Assembly: GCA_022446815.1 (NCBI GenBank) | Contig: JAKVCD010000030.1 | Location: 1-45,381 of the forward strand | DNA: 45,381 nucleotides | Direction: 5' to 3' | DNA from: Planctomycetota bacterium | GTDB taxonomy: Bacteria > Planctomycetota > UBA1135 > GCA-002686595 | Shown: positions 10,167 to 18,429 of the stretch, one piece after another | Numbering within the stretch: position 1 is the stretch's first letter | Layout of the letters: the number at the start of each line of letters is the position of its first letter | Made by a program: the position numbers and the translations under genes | The notes under the pieces: model-generated | The model's input: the letters and a program-made list of their open reading frames with translations, nothing else | Database searches by the model: none | Told to the model about the DNA's origin: nothing

Positions 10167-12136
10167 TAGCGACGCTTCTTGACCTTGCCGATGAGCTCAA
10201 TCTCTGCGAAGCCTGTGCCCCCTGCCGCGTTATCCGTAGCGGGGCGAGTCTCCAAGATCTTGATCTCCAAAGACTTGATCGTGTGCGTCTTGCCGAGGTC
10301 GACGTGCTCGCGCGCCTCCCCCTTCAGCTCATACTCCGTCTCCTTACCGTTGATGGAGACTTCGATCTTCTTTGGGAGCTGGCGCCCGATGGCCCAATAG
10401 CTCTCGATCTCCACCTCACCATCAGGGTAAGTGCGGCTCATGCTGTACCGGACCTGCGGCGGGGTGAGGACGAGGGTCTTCGCCTTGATGCCGCGCTTCC
10501 AAGACATCCGAATGGAGGGCGCGCTGTCGCCCTCGTCCGGGAGCCAGTTGGTCGCGGTCGTCCCGTCCACTGCGAAGGAGCCCTCTCCAGAGGCGTCACG
10601 CTCCGAAGAGACCGAGATCTCGGGACCTGAGCCAGGGATGAGGTTCGCTGTCAGCTCCTCCAAGCTGAGGCGCTGCGCCTCGGTCATAGTCCAGTCAACG
10701 TTGATCTCCACAGGCGGAGAGCGGAGCTCAAAGCGCTCATCGCTCACGGGGAAGCCCTGGTCCGGCTCAGGCGCGGCTGTGACCAAGGCGGTGACTTGGT
10801 GCTTACCTGGACCGATGTCCAGCTCCACAGCGAAGCGCTCAGAGCCAGAGTTCTTCTCCAAGTCTCCGGAGACCTCACCGACGACCTCGTCATTAACGTA
10901 GTAGGTCACCTTCTCGACCCTTAAGCCGAACTGTCCCTTCTTACCGTAGTTGTCGAGGACATCTCGCCCGAAGCGGGCGACCCAGGCCACTGGCCTCTTG
11001 GTGAGGTTCACCCGCAGGTCAACCTTCGCATTGTCCGGGTCTAGAGAGGCGACCGAGCGCTGCTTCCGCTTGACGTTCTGGCCCGTGACGGACGCGGTCG
11101 CCTTGTTCAAAAAGAGCAGCGCGAAGGCGGTACCACACTCGCTGGAGTAGCCCGGCTCTTGCGGCCTGCTGCTAGGAGCCCAACCTCCGTTCTCCAGCTG
11201 GCTCTTCACCAAGAACTCAGCGCCTGTCTTGTACCAGTCCTCCCCGCCTAGCTGCTCCACCGCCGCGACGGTCCCGAGCCGCTCGATGGTGTAGTAGTAA
11301 TAGAGGTCCCATTGACGGTTGTGCGCCTCATCACCAGTCGGCGTGAAGTTGTACTCATACGACATGTGCTTGTTGAGCCACTCATTGCCCTTCTCCAAGC
11401 ACTCATCTACGTCATCCTTGTACTTGCGGGTCGCCTTATGCTTCTCGCCGAGCGCATCCAAGATGAAGAGCAGGCTCGACATCCCTGCCGTCGTCATGGA
11501 GCAGGTCGCCCCACCGCCCTCTCCACCTTGCGCGAAAGGAGAGGTCGATGCGGTCTCGCCAAAGTAACCCCAGCCACCGTCCGCCATCTGGTGACGCATG
11601 ATCGTCTTGAGCGTCGTCTCTAGGACCTTATCCGGGACCTTCACCCCGTTCTTCTTCGCCATCCAAAGACCCAGCACGGCGTACTGCGTGATGGAGAGGT
11701 CCGGTTTGTCGAGCCCCGGATAGTCAAAATATTCGGAGCTCGCACCGCCGACGAGGAACTCTGCGAGGGCCTTGAGCTGCCTCTCGTCCTTGTGCTCGCT
11801 CAGGATGTCCTCCATCAGGATCCTCGTGACGGTCCCATAAAACATCTGCATGGGCCGGCTCCGCGCATAGGCCGCCCCACGCACGATCGCCTGGTGATCG
11901 TGGTCAATCCCAGAGTGCAAGAGCGCAGCGACAACGAGCGCGGTCGCGCCACCTTCGGGGTTGGGATAGACGTTGGTCTTCCCGTCATACCAAGAACCAT
12001 CGACGTGCTGCGCGGAGAGGAGATACTGAACCCCGCGGTCTATGGCTTCATTGATCGCTTGCTGTGAGACGGGGGCGTCTTGCAGGGGCTGGGGGGCAGC
12101 AGAAAGAGCGGCCGACAAGAGGAGGGTGTTGAGCAT
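10166..12136 (-). CDS. Secreted prenyltransferase/squalene-oxidase-fold repeat protein with discoidin-like C-terminus
   Basis: A 656-residue exported protein. Residues 1-15 are a short signal peptide (MLNTLLLSAALSAAP). Residues about 25-380 contain repeated helical-toroid motifs of the prenyltransferase/squalene-oxidase superfamily (QHVDGSWYDG, MADGGWGYFG, LENGGWAPSS). I see no convincing terpene-cyclase DxDD catalytic motif, so it is probably a binding or polysaccharide-associated variant. Such proteins are numerous in planctomycetes. The C-terminal 260 residues are beta-rich. They include a segment like F5/8 type C domains (VSSERDASGEGSFAVDGTTA, then TNW), which suggests carbohydrate or surface binding. 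It is followed by the AlkA-type gene in TAATG overlap. The functional link is unclear. Confidence 0.8.
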   Translation of the reverse strand: MLNTLLLSAALSAAPQPLQDAPVSQQAINEAIDRGVQYLLSAQHVDGSWYDGKTNVYPNPEGGATALVVAALLHSGIDHDHQAIVRGAAYARSRPMQMFYGTVTRILMEDILSEHKDERQLKALAEFLVGGASSEYFDYPGLDKPDLSITQYAVLGLWMAKKNGVKVPDKVLETTLKTIMRHQMADGGWGYFGETASTSPFAQGGEGGGATCSMTTAGMSSLLFILDALGEKHKATRKYKDDVDECLEKGNEWLNKHMSYEYNFTPTGDEAHNRQWDLYYYYTIERLGTVAAVEQLGGEDWYKTGAEFLVKSQLENGGWAPSSRPQEPGYSSECGTAFALLFLNKATASVTGQNVKRKQRSVASLDPDNAKVDLRVNLTKRPVAWVARFGRDVLDNYGKKGQFGLRVEKVTYYVNDEVVGEVSGDLEKNSGSERFAVELDIGPGKHQVTALVTAAPEPDQGFPVSDERFELRSPPVEINVDWTMTEAQRLSLEELTANLIPGSGPEISVSSERDASGEGSFAVDGTTATNWLPDEGDSAPSIRMSWKRGIKAKTLVLTPPQVRYSMSRTYPDGEVEIESYWAIGRQLPKKIEVSINGKETEYELKGEAREHVDLGKTHTIKSLEIKILETRPATDNAAGGTGFAEIELIGKVKKRR

Positions 12137-12225
12137 GTTTGGCTAAGAGGAGGAGCGCGAGCACCGAACTCATGGTAACAGCGGGCGCTCTGTTTGCTCT
12201 ATCGGATCCAGTGGATCGGCAGCGC

Positions 12226-12255
12226 TTGCTTTTCCCATGCTAAACCGTGTAAAAA
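12226..12255 (+). promoter_or_regulatory. Possible promoter of the AT-hook protein gene
   Basis: TTGCTT (12226-12231) and TAAAAA (12250-12255) are separated by 18 bp, which resembles a vegetative promoter. It would give an RNA leader of about 120 bases before the start at 12383. Neither hexamer is consensus and no start-site data exist. Confidence 0.35.
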
Positions 12256-12290
12256 ATGGGTCGACTAGGGCTGTTCCAGGTCGAATTATC

Positions 12291-12313
12291 ATCACGAATT
12301 CACGTGATCACGA
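12291..12313. promoter_or_regulatory. Palindromic cluster in the leader of the AT-hook gene
   Basis: The 10-bp perfect palindrome CGTGATCACG (12303-12312) overlaps the 8-bp palindrome TCACGTGA (12300-12307). Both lie between two copies of ATCACGA (12291-12297 and 12307-12313). This density of symmetry in non-coding DNA suggests a protein-binding site, possibly autoregulatory. It lies downstream of the candidate promoter. Confidence 0.35.
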
Positions 12314-12382
12314 GCGATGTGCTGCGAAATAAATGCGGCGTCGAGCATCCGATTATTCCACACAACAAACATGGAAGACGTA

Positions 12383-12802
12383 ATGGCGAAGACCGAAAAG
12401 AAGGTCGCAAAAAAGGCTGCGAAGAAGGTGACCAAGAAGGTCGCGAAGAAGGCCAGCACCAAGAAGAAGCCCGGCCCCAAGCCCGGCGCAAAGAAGGCCA
12501 AGGCTGGCAAGCGCCGCGGGCGCCCCACGGATACACAAGCCATCAAGAATCTCGAGGCAAAAATCCAAGAGATCAAGGACCGCATCGCCAAGAAGTCACA
12601 GAAGGACCTCACGCATCTGAAGTCTGCGACAAAGGCCCTCAACGCCATCAACACCGCGATGAACGCGAGCAAGAAGGCTGGAGACAACCTCATGCGTCAC
12701 GCTCTCGCTGACGGCTTCCGTGCCATCGCTAAGGAGTACAAGAAGAACGGCTACAAGCTGCCGAAGGCCAACCTCCCGCGCGGACGCCGCCCGAAGAAGT
12801 AA
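12383..12802 (+). CDS. Lysine-rich histone H1-like protein with AT-hook motifs
   Basis: I chose ATG 12383 (139 residues) because GGAAG lies just upstream and the sequence turns lysine-rich at once; an earlier in-frame ATG at 12371 is possible. Residues 1-40 are repeats of the type KKVAKKAAKKVTKKVAKKAS, like the tail of eukaryotic H1 and chlamydial HC1. Residues 42-50 read GKRRGRPTD, a good AT-hook with the GRP core. The C-terminus LPRGRRPKK is a second possible hook. Residues about 51-130 form a conserved-looking helical region with no cysteine. It should bind DNA, probably compacting the nucleoid. It stands alone between a palindrome-rich leader and a strong terminator, as expected for an abundant, separately regulated architectural protein. 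Confidence 0.85.
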   Translation: MAKTEKKVAKKAAKKVTKKVAKKASTKKKPGPKPGAKKAKAGKRRGRPTDTQAIKNLEAKIQEIKDRIAKKSQKDLTHLKSATKALNAINTAMNASKKAGDNLMRHALADGFRAIAKEYKKNGYKLPKANLPRGRRPKK

Positions 12803-12831
12803 GCCAATTTTCAGCAGATAATTAAGTAGAC

Positions 12832-12868
12832 GCCGGCGCGCACTTCGTGGGCGCCGGCTTCTCTTTTT
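12832..12868 (+). terminator. Intrinsic terminator of the AT-hook gene
   Basis: A perfect 8-bp GC stem, GCCGGCGC (12832-12839) with GCGCCGGC (12851-12858), is followed by TTCTCTTTTT. It lies 30 bp after the stop codon. Confidence 0.88.
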
Positions 12869-12896
12869 CGTTTGGCAGGGTTGATTGAATCAGCGC

Positions 12897-14474
12897 TTAT
12901 TCAGAGTCATCGCCGCCGCGGCCACCCCCGCGGCCACCCCCGCGTCCGGCGCCGCCACCACCGCGTCCACCTTCACCTTCTGCGCCGCCACGACCTCCTC
13001 CGCCTCTGCCACCTCTTCCACCGAAGAGCCGCTCACGCCTGAGCTCGTCCTCAGCGACCTCTCTCATGGGACCTTCGAGGGGCTTCAAGTCTCCATCAGA
13101 GAGGACGCGCTTGGCAGCCTCAACAGCGTCCTGAACCTCATCTTCTAGCTCTAGAGGCTCGGGCGCCTCCTGCCCCTCCTCTGCAGTCACGCTGGCAGGA
13201 TCCAAGATGGCGAGCCACTCCTCCTCACGACTGAGCCCCATGGCGACAGCAGCAGCCGCCTGCATCCTCGGAGCGCCTCCCTGAAATGTCTGCGTCAGGA
13301 ACTCGAAGACATCTTCATCTCGCACGAGGTATCCGAGCGAGACCACTGCGTTCGCGCGGAGGAGCTCCTCTCGGTCCTTCTCAGCCACCTTTAGGAGCGT
13401 CGCCTTGGCCGACTTCTCTGCAGCGCCCGCCGCCCCGAGCGCGCGCAGCAAGTTCTTCTCAATCTCGAGGATCTTCTCCTTTTTGAGCGCGCTAGAGATC
13501 ACGCGGAAAGACGCTGGCGCAGCGAGCTGCTCAAGGGCAACCGCCGCTTCGTTCCGCACCTCATCTTTCGAGTCACCGAGAAACTCTGCGACGACCTCCC
13601 AGTAGGAGGGCGGAGAGTTCACTCCTATCTGATGCAGGACCTGCGGTCTTCGGTCTTGGTTGTTCCCGCCACCGCCACGAGCACCGCCGCGACCACCGCC
13701 ACGGCCGGCACCTCGCCCGCCTCCGCCACCGGCGCTCCCTCTGAGCTCATCGAGGACGAAGTCGCGAGCCTCAGGCTCATCCGCAGAGATGACGGAGCGA
13801 AAGGCGCTCGCGCGCTCCTCCCCTCGCAGCGCGCCGCGCCGCATCTGATCGATCAGGTCCAAGACCTCCTCACGGGTCAAGGTGCGGCCGCTGAGCCCTC
13901 CAGAGACGTCGTAGACGTCACCGAGGATCAAGCGCTTCGGCGCGCGCGCCTTGCTAGACATAGACACCGGAGCCTCAGGGTCCACCGTTTGGAGAGCGGT
14001 TACGAAGCACCACTCGAGCTCATGCACCGTCACTTCATAGGGGACAGAGAGGATCACGCTGCCAGCTGGGTTCAGGAAGACGTGCTGTGGAGCGACGACG
14101 TAGCCCTGGTCATCTGGACGCAAGACCTCGCCTCTGATTCGCACATCCAGCTCTCTCAGCTCATCTACGCTCAGGGGCTTAAAGGCCTTACAAGCCGAGG
14201 CTCCCTCTTGCCAACAGTTAGAGGCCACGATGTTGAGCGTCAGCTCTGCGAGCTCTTCGATCTTCTTCTCTTTATAGACGTCCTTGATCATGCGCTCGTT
14301 GGCGCGCTCGCCGACCATATTGACGGCTACAAAGACGACTTGAGACTCAGCGGCCGCGCTCGCGAGGGTGCCCTCGTAGTCGCCCTGCCACTTGATGTCG
14401 CCGGCAGCGAGCGGCGCGGTGAGGAGCGCTGCAGCGAGCGCGACGCGGGGCGTAGAGGCAGAGAAGAGCTTCAT
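12897..14474 (-). CDS. Secreted thioredoxin-like/HEAT-repeat protein with Gly-Arg-rich tracts (paralogue A)
   Basis: I chose ATG 14474 (525 residues) because it begins a clear signal peptide (MKLFSASTPRVALAAALLTA, cleaved near AAG); the longer frame has no such feature. Residues about 25-190 resemble a thioredoxin fold (ESQVVFVAVNMVGERANERM, then APQHVFLNPAGSVILSVPYE) but lack a CxxC pair, so redox catalysis is unlikely. Residues 290-450 contain HEAT-like helical repeats (VRNEAAVALEQLAAP, LRANAVVSLGYLVRDEDV). Two tracts of RGG/GRGG repeats occur, one inside the protein and one forming its acidic-tipped C-terminus. The next gene upstream is a clear paralogue in the same orientation. The cellular role is unknown; protein-protein assembly at the cell envelope is the best inference. 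Confidence 0.78.
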   Translation of the reverse strand: MKLFSASTPRVALAAALLTAPLAAGDIKWQGDYEGTLASAAAESQVVFVAVNMVGERANERMIKDVYKEKKIEELAELTLNIVASNCWQEGASACKAFKPLSVDELRELDVRIRGEVLRPDDQGYVVAPQHVFLNPAGSVILSVPYEVTVHELEWCFVTALQTVDPEAPVSMSSKARAPKRLILGDVYDVSGGLSGRTLTREEVLDLIDQMRRGALRGEERASAFRSVISADEPEARDFVLDELRGSAGGGGGRGAGRGGGRGGARGGGGNNQDRRPQVLHQIGVNSPPSYWEVVAEFLGDSKDEVRNEAAVALEQLAAPASFRVISSALKKEKILEIEKNLLRALGAAGAAEKSAKATLLKVAEKDREELLRANAVVSLGYLVRDEDVFEFLTQTFQGGAPRMQAAAAVAMGLSREEEWLAILDPASVTAEEGQEAPEPLELEDEVQDAVEAAKRVLSDGDLKPLEGPMREVAEDELRRERLFGGRGGRGGGGRGGAEGEGGRGGGGAGRGGGRGGGRGGDDSE

Positions 14475-14647
14475 GAGTTTGGCCTGTGGTGATCTGTTGA
14501 CGTCCGAGAGGCTCGGGGGACGTACGAATTTCAGCACGCCAACCCCGAGTCATGGCAGAGGTTCTTGCCTTTGTACAAGAGCCTTGCGGAAGGCGCTGCT
14601 TAGGAGACTCTGGGGCTTTCAGAGCCGTGGAGAGCCCGGGGCAGACC

Positions 14648-16036
14648 TCACCTACCGTCCGCGCCGAAGCCGGCAGGCACCGGCACGAAGAAGAGCCTCC
14701 ATCGATCTAGCGTGCTCTCGCTGATCAGCTTAAAAGAGCTCTGCAGCTCGTTGAGGTTGCCTCCGTCTAAGACTGCGAGGGAGCGCTCAAGGAGCTCTGA
14801 GAGCTCGCCATCCTCTTCACCCTCTCTCATCCGCTCCATCACTCCGCGACCCGCCTCAGCTCGGCCGAGCGCCAAGCCCAGGACCGCGGCGTAGCGATCA
14901 TCTCCCTCGCCATCCCGAGCGATCTCTAAGAGCGCCTCTAAGGCGCCTTCCTCTGGCAACACGTGGCCGAGCGCGAGGATCGCGTTCCTCCTAACTCGAT
15001 CGTTCTTCTCCTTCTCTGCCAAGCGGACCAACGTCTTACTCGTCGACTTATCGCCACGACCGCAAGCGCCCAAGGCCCTCACCCACTCAGCACGCACCTC
15101 GTCGTCCTTCTCCTTCTTGAGCGCCTTCTTCCCCTCGGAGAGGCCGTCGGGGTCGCCGATCTGTTCATAGGCGACCGCCACGCGCATTCGCAGGCTAGCG
15201 CGGTTATGACTCGCGAACTTCTTGAGACACTGCAGGTACTTCTTTGAGGCGGAGAGCCCGATGAGCTCAAAGGTCCCGTCGATGATCTGCGCGACCGCTG
15301 GGCCGCCGAGCTCCCACAGACCGAACTGCTGCGTGAGGTATTCCACTCCCTCCTGCTCGTCTGTGAAGATGATCTGGATAACATCTCCCCGGTCTCGCTC
15401 TGTGAGCATGCGCTTCTTGACCTCATCCAAGAGCACCTCGAGCTCGGCGGGCTTCATCCCTCGACCGAGCTGGTCTCCATCGATGAGCCGGTAGACCTCC
15501 CCCAAAAGGAGCCGACGCGGCGGGTGCGCGCCCTTCACGAGAGACGGGCGCTCCTCGACGCCTGCCCGTCGCAGGGCCTCGTCAAAGCACCACGCGAACT
15601 CCTCCATCTCGATCTCGTAGGTGCAAGAGAGCAGCACCTCCCCCTTCGATGAGAGCCACACGTGCTGCGGCAACGCGATGACCCCCTCCGCGTTCGGCTG
15701 CAGCCATCGCTCTGCGATCACCGCGAGGTTGTTCAAGTGATCACTAGGCTCGACGTCACCGAAGCGCGGGAGCGCCTTCTCCTCGCCGACCTCGAAGGAC
15801 CACGCCGGGATGTTCACAGACTCTGCGAAGTAGGCTGAGAGCTTCTTGTCGCCGTAGATCTCCTTGATGTGCGCCTCGCTGCGCGCCTCTTCGACCACCC
15901 CCAAGGCCAAGACAACAACGCGACCCTCTGCCTCAGCCAGGGCGAGGCCAGCCTCGATATCCGCCGTCCACTCGACCTTTGAGCTCTCAGGCAGAGACGC
16001 GGAGAGACAGAAAAGCGAGATGAGCAATGCGCGCAT
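14648..16036 (-). CDS. Secreted thioredoxin-like/HEAT-repeat protein (paralogue B)
   Basis: The start at 16036 is set by GAGGAGGT six bases upstream and by the signal peptide MRALLISLFCLSASL. The same frame stays open to 16660, but that extension is antisense to the sugar dehydrogenase. The protein has 462 residues. It matches paralogue A along its length: GRVVVLALGVVEEARSEAHI with SQVVFVAVNMVGERANERMI, LPQHVWLSSKGEVLLS with APQHVFLNPAGSVILS, and PPRRLLLGEVY with APKRLILGDVY. It lacks the CxxC pair and the Gly-Arg tracts. HEAT-like repeats fill the second half (VRRNAILALGHVLPEEGALE). The pair arose by tandem duplication and 173 bp separate them. Function unknown. Confidence 0.8.
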   Translation of the reverse strand: MRALLISLFCLSASLPESSKVEWTADIEAGLALAEAEGRVVVLALGVVEEARSEAHIKEIYGDKKLSAYFAESVNIPAWSFEVGEEKALPRFGDVEPSDHLNNLAVIAERWLQPNAEGVIALPQHVWLSSKGEVLLSCTYEIEMEEFAWCFDEALRRAGVEERPSLVKGAHPPRRLLLGEVYRLIDGDQLGRGMKPAELEVLLDEVKKRMLTERDRGDVIQIIFTDEQEGVEYLTQQFGLWELGGPAVAQIIDGTFELIGLSASKKYLQCLKKFASHNRASLRMRVAVAYEQIGDPDGLSEGKKALKKEKDDEVRAEWVRALGACGRGDKSTSKTLVRLAEKEKNDRVRRNAILALGHVLPEEGALEALLEIARDGEGDDRYAAVLGLALGRAEAGRGVMERMREGEEDGELSELLERSLAVLDGGNLNELQSSFKLISESTLDRWRLFFVPVPAGFGADGR

Positions 16037-16201
16037 CAGCAGACCTCCTCGGAGGGTTTGGAAGGGACAAGGAGAGCGTTCATGGAGTGTTTGGTTTACG
16101 ACCTCTTGTTGAGGGTAGCAACTCCCCCCTTCTCCGGGGCCCTGTTTGACCGGCGCCCCGGTAAACTCTGCGACAGCACGACCCTCACCTAAGGCCGAAC
16201 C

Positions 16202-17332
16202 ATGTGGACAACCCTCCTCCTCTCGCTCCTCGCCGCGCCCACCGACGAAGTCAAGATCGAGCGCGCCTTCCCAGAGCACCCCGTCTGGACGCGACCGATC
16301 TGGTTCGGGCCGATGGACTCTTCTTCGGACTGGCACGCCATGGCGGAGCAAGACGGACGAATTCATCTCTTCCGTGTCGACAGGAGCGGCAAGGCGAGCG
16401 CTCCACAGCTCTTCCTCGACATCTCTGATGATGTCTCTAGGCGGGGGAATGAGGAGGGACTGATCGGGCTCGCCTTCCACCCTGAGTTCAAGAAGAACCG
16501 CCGCTTCTATGTTCACTACTCCGTCGCGGGCGACAAGCTCGGGCGGCTCAGCGAGTTCCTCGCCCAAGAGGACGACCTGCGCAAAGTCGACATCCACAGC
16601 GAGAAGGTGATCCTCGAGGTCGAGCAGCCCTGGAGGAACCACAACGGCGGAGAGCTTCATTTCGGACCGGACGGGATGCTCTATATGGCGCTAGGAGATG
16701 GCGGCGCAGCGAATGATCCTCAGAAGAACTCCCAAGACCTCTCTAACCTCCTAGGCAAGATCATCCGCATCGACGTAAACGTCCCTGAGGACTCGGAGGA
16801 GACCTATCGGATCCCCGAAGACAATCCCTTCGTCGACACCGAGGGCGCGCGCGGCGAGATCTGGGCCTTCGGCCTCCGCAACGCCTGGCGCTTCTGCTTC
16901 GACCCGAAGACCGGCGCTCTGTGGACCGGCGACGTCGGTCAGAACAAATGGGAAGAGGTCGACGTGGTGGTGAAAGGCGGCAACTACGGCTGGCCGCTCA
17001 GGGAGGGCACCCACCCCTTCCGCATGAAGGACAAGCCAGGTCCTGGGGAGCTCATCGAACCAGTCGCTGAGTACGGCCGAAAGGACGGGATCTCGATCAC
17101 TGGAGGCTTCGTCTACCGCGGCAAGAAGATCCCCTCTCTCAAGGGGCGCTACCTCTACGCAGACTATCAGTCTGGGCACATCTGGAGCATCGACGCTGAC
17201 GTCACGGACGAGCTCCAAAAGGGTGCGCTCATCGGCAACTGCCCCTCACCAGCATCTTTCGGGATCGACCAGCGCGGCGAGCTCTACATCGCGAGCTTCG
17301 ACGGCAGGCTCTACCGCATCAAGCGCGGCTGA
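16202..17332 (+). CDS. PQQ-dependent sugar dehydrogenase (soluble GDH/Asd family)
   Basis: A 376-residue six-bladed beta-propeller oxidoreductase with a short export signal (MWTTLLLSLLAAP). Family hallmarks are GLIGLAFHPEFKKNRRFYVH, NHNGGELHFGPDGMLYMALG, FGLRNAWRFCFDPKTG and GNYGWPLREG. The histidine in NHNGG corresponds to the catalytic base of soluble glucose dehydrogenase. Members oxidise aldose sugars in the periplasm with pyrroloquinoline quinone, although many homologues have unproven substrates and cofactors. It is divergent from paralogue B and converges on the DUF1080 gene with an 8-bp gap. Confidence 0.9.
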   Translation: MWTTLLLSLLAAPTDEVKIERAFPEHPVWTRPIWFGPMDSSSDWHAMAEQDGRIHLFRVDRSGKASAPQLFLDISDDVSRRGNEEGLIGLAFHPEFKKNRRFYVHYSVAGDKLGRLSEFLAQEDDLRKVDIHSEKVILEVEQPWRNHNGGELHFGPDGMLYMALGDGGAANDPQKNSQDLSNLLGKIIRIDVNVPEDSEETYRIPEDNPFVDTEGARGEIWAFGLRNAWRFCFDPKTGALWTGDVGQNKWEEVDVVVKGGNYGWPLREGTHPFRMKDKPGPGELIEPVAEYGRKDGISITGGFVYRGKKIPSLKGRYLYADYQSGHIWSIDADVTDELQKGALIGNCPSPASFGIDQRGELYIASFDGRLYRIKRG

Positions 17333-17340
17333 GGCATCGC

Positions 17341-18129
17341 TCAGGAGCCGGCGTCGTACTCGCCGAGCGGACGGACCCAGATGTTGCGGAAGCGCATAGG
17401 GTTCCCGTGGTCCTGAAGGCTGATCGGCCCTGTGGTCTTCGTGTCGGTGTACCTCGCGACATCTCTGTGTCGGGTCAGACCGATGAACTCCCGCTCGGCG
17501 TGAACGCAGACGCCATTGTGGAACACCGTCACTGAGGCAGGGCGTGTGAGCTCGTCCCCATCGAAGCGCGGCGCTTTGAAAACGATGTCAAAGGTCTGCC
17601 ACTCCCCTGGTCCCTTGCTCACGTTGACTAGCGGCGGGCACTGCCCGTAGAGGGATGCACACTGGCCGTCGGGATAGGTCTGGTTCTCGTAGCTATCGAG
17701 GATCTGGACCTCGTAGACACCCATGAAGTGGATGCCGCTGTTTCCGCGGCCTTGCCCATCCCCTTTCACTTCCGCGGGCGTGGCGAACTCTAGGTGGAGC
17801 TGGCAGTCCCCGAAGGAGCGCTTCGTCGAGATCGAGCCCTTACCGTTCACCTCCATATGGCCGTCTTCGATCTTCCAGCTCTTGTTCCACTCGTTCATAT
17901 CAGCGCCTCCGAAGAGGACCAGAGCGTCCGAGGGGGCGCCGCTAGCTTGGGCAGACTCAACGACCTTCGGCTGGGGGCGCATCCCGTCGTGTACGTGCCA
18001 CTTTGTTCCAGGGATCAACGGCGTGTCGCTGTAGCCGAGTTTCGGGTCTTGAGCAGAGATGAGGAGGCAGCCGAGCGCGAAGACGATCGACACGTCTGCG
18101 GCGGCGATTGTGAGGCGGTGTTTCTTCAT
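17341..18129 (-). CDS. DUF1080 protein (3-keto-disaccharide hydrolase-like, concanavalin fold)
   Basis: A 262-residue protein with an N-terminal hydrophobic export segment (SIVFALGCLLISAQ). It carries the DUF1080 signature: GGADMNEWNKSWKIEDG, GRGNSGIHFMGVYEVQILDS, GQCASLYGQCPPLVNVSKGP and GEWQTFDIVFKAPRF. The domain is a lectin-like beta-sandwich, and some members hydrolyse 3-keto-glycosides. It is strongly expanded in planctomycetes and verrucomicrobia. The neighbouring sugar dehydrogenase is convergent, so a shared pathway is not shown by the layout. Confidence 0.9.
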   Translation of the reverse strand: MKKHRLTIAAADVSIVFALGCLLISAQDPKLGYSDTPLIPGTKWHVHDGMRPQPKVVESAQASGAPSDALVLFGGADMNEWNKSWKIEDGHMEVNGKGSISTKRSFGDCQLHLEFATPAEVKGDGQGRGNSGIHFMGVYEVQILDSYENQTYPDGQCASLYGQCPPLVNVSKGPGEWQTFDIVFKAPRFDGDELTRPASVTVFHNGVCVHAEREFIGLTRHRDVARYTDTKTTGPISLQDHGNPMRFRNIWVRPLGEYDAGS

Positions 18130-18213
18130 CCTCAGAGCATAGCCTCAGGCCCTCAAAGGCATAGCCGCTGTGCTCGATTGAGTGTGAGCGCTCGCGCCCG
18201 CTACCCTCTCCAG

Positions 18214-18375
18214 ATGAGAACCAGCTGGGTCCTCCTCCTCATCACGCTCTCTTGCGCTGCGCCTGGCCCGCCGACGCTCAGCGAGCTAGCTCCGCCTCCT
18301 CCTGACCCTCGCGCTGGCGCTCTCATCACCTTGAATGGTGAGCACCCCTGGGCACCCCCTAAGGTGGCGCCCTAG
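18214..18375 (+). CDS. Small candidate lipoprotein
   Basis: A 53-residue ORF beginning MRTSWVLLLITLSCAAPGPP, a compact signal peptide with a possible but non-canonical lipobox (T-L-S-C). The remaining 38 residues are Pro/Ala-rich with no domain. It lies in the 300-base gap between the divergent DUF1080 gene and the HEAT gene. The first ORF-level support is only the signal sequence; a chance ORF is possible. Confidence 0.4.
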   Translation: MRTSWVLLLITLSCAAPGPPTLSELAPPPPDPRAGALITLNGEHPWAPPKVAP

Positions 18376-18429
18376 TTCCTTCACACGTTCCTCAGAGCGT
18401 CACTGCCGCCTGCAGCGTATCCTGAGGAC

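Noticed and set aside
12900..13030. GC-rich repeats as a CRISPR or mobile repeat
   Set aside because: The repetition follows in-frame Gly-Arg codons of paralogue A, with no spacers or fixed unit.
16037..16660. N-terminal extension of the paralogue B frame, 208 codons
   Set aside because: It is antisense to the sugar dehydrogenase gene, which has clear homology, and a strong ribosome site and signal peptide mark 16036.
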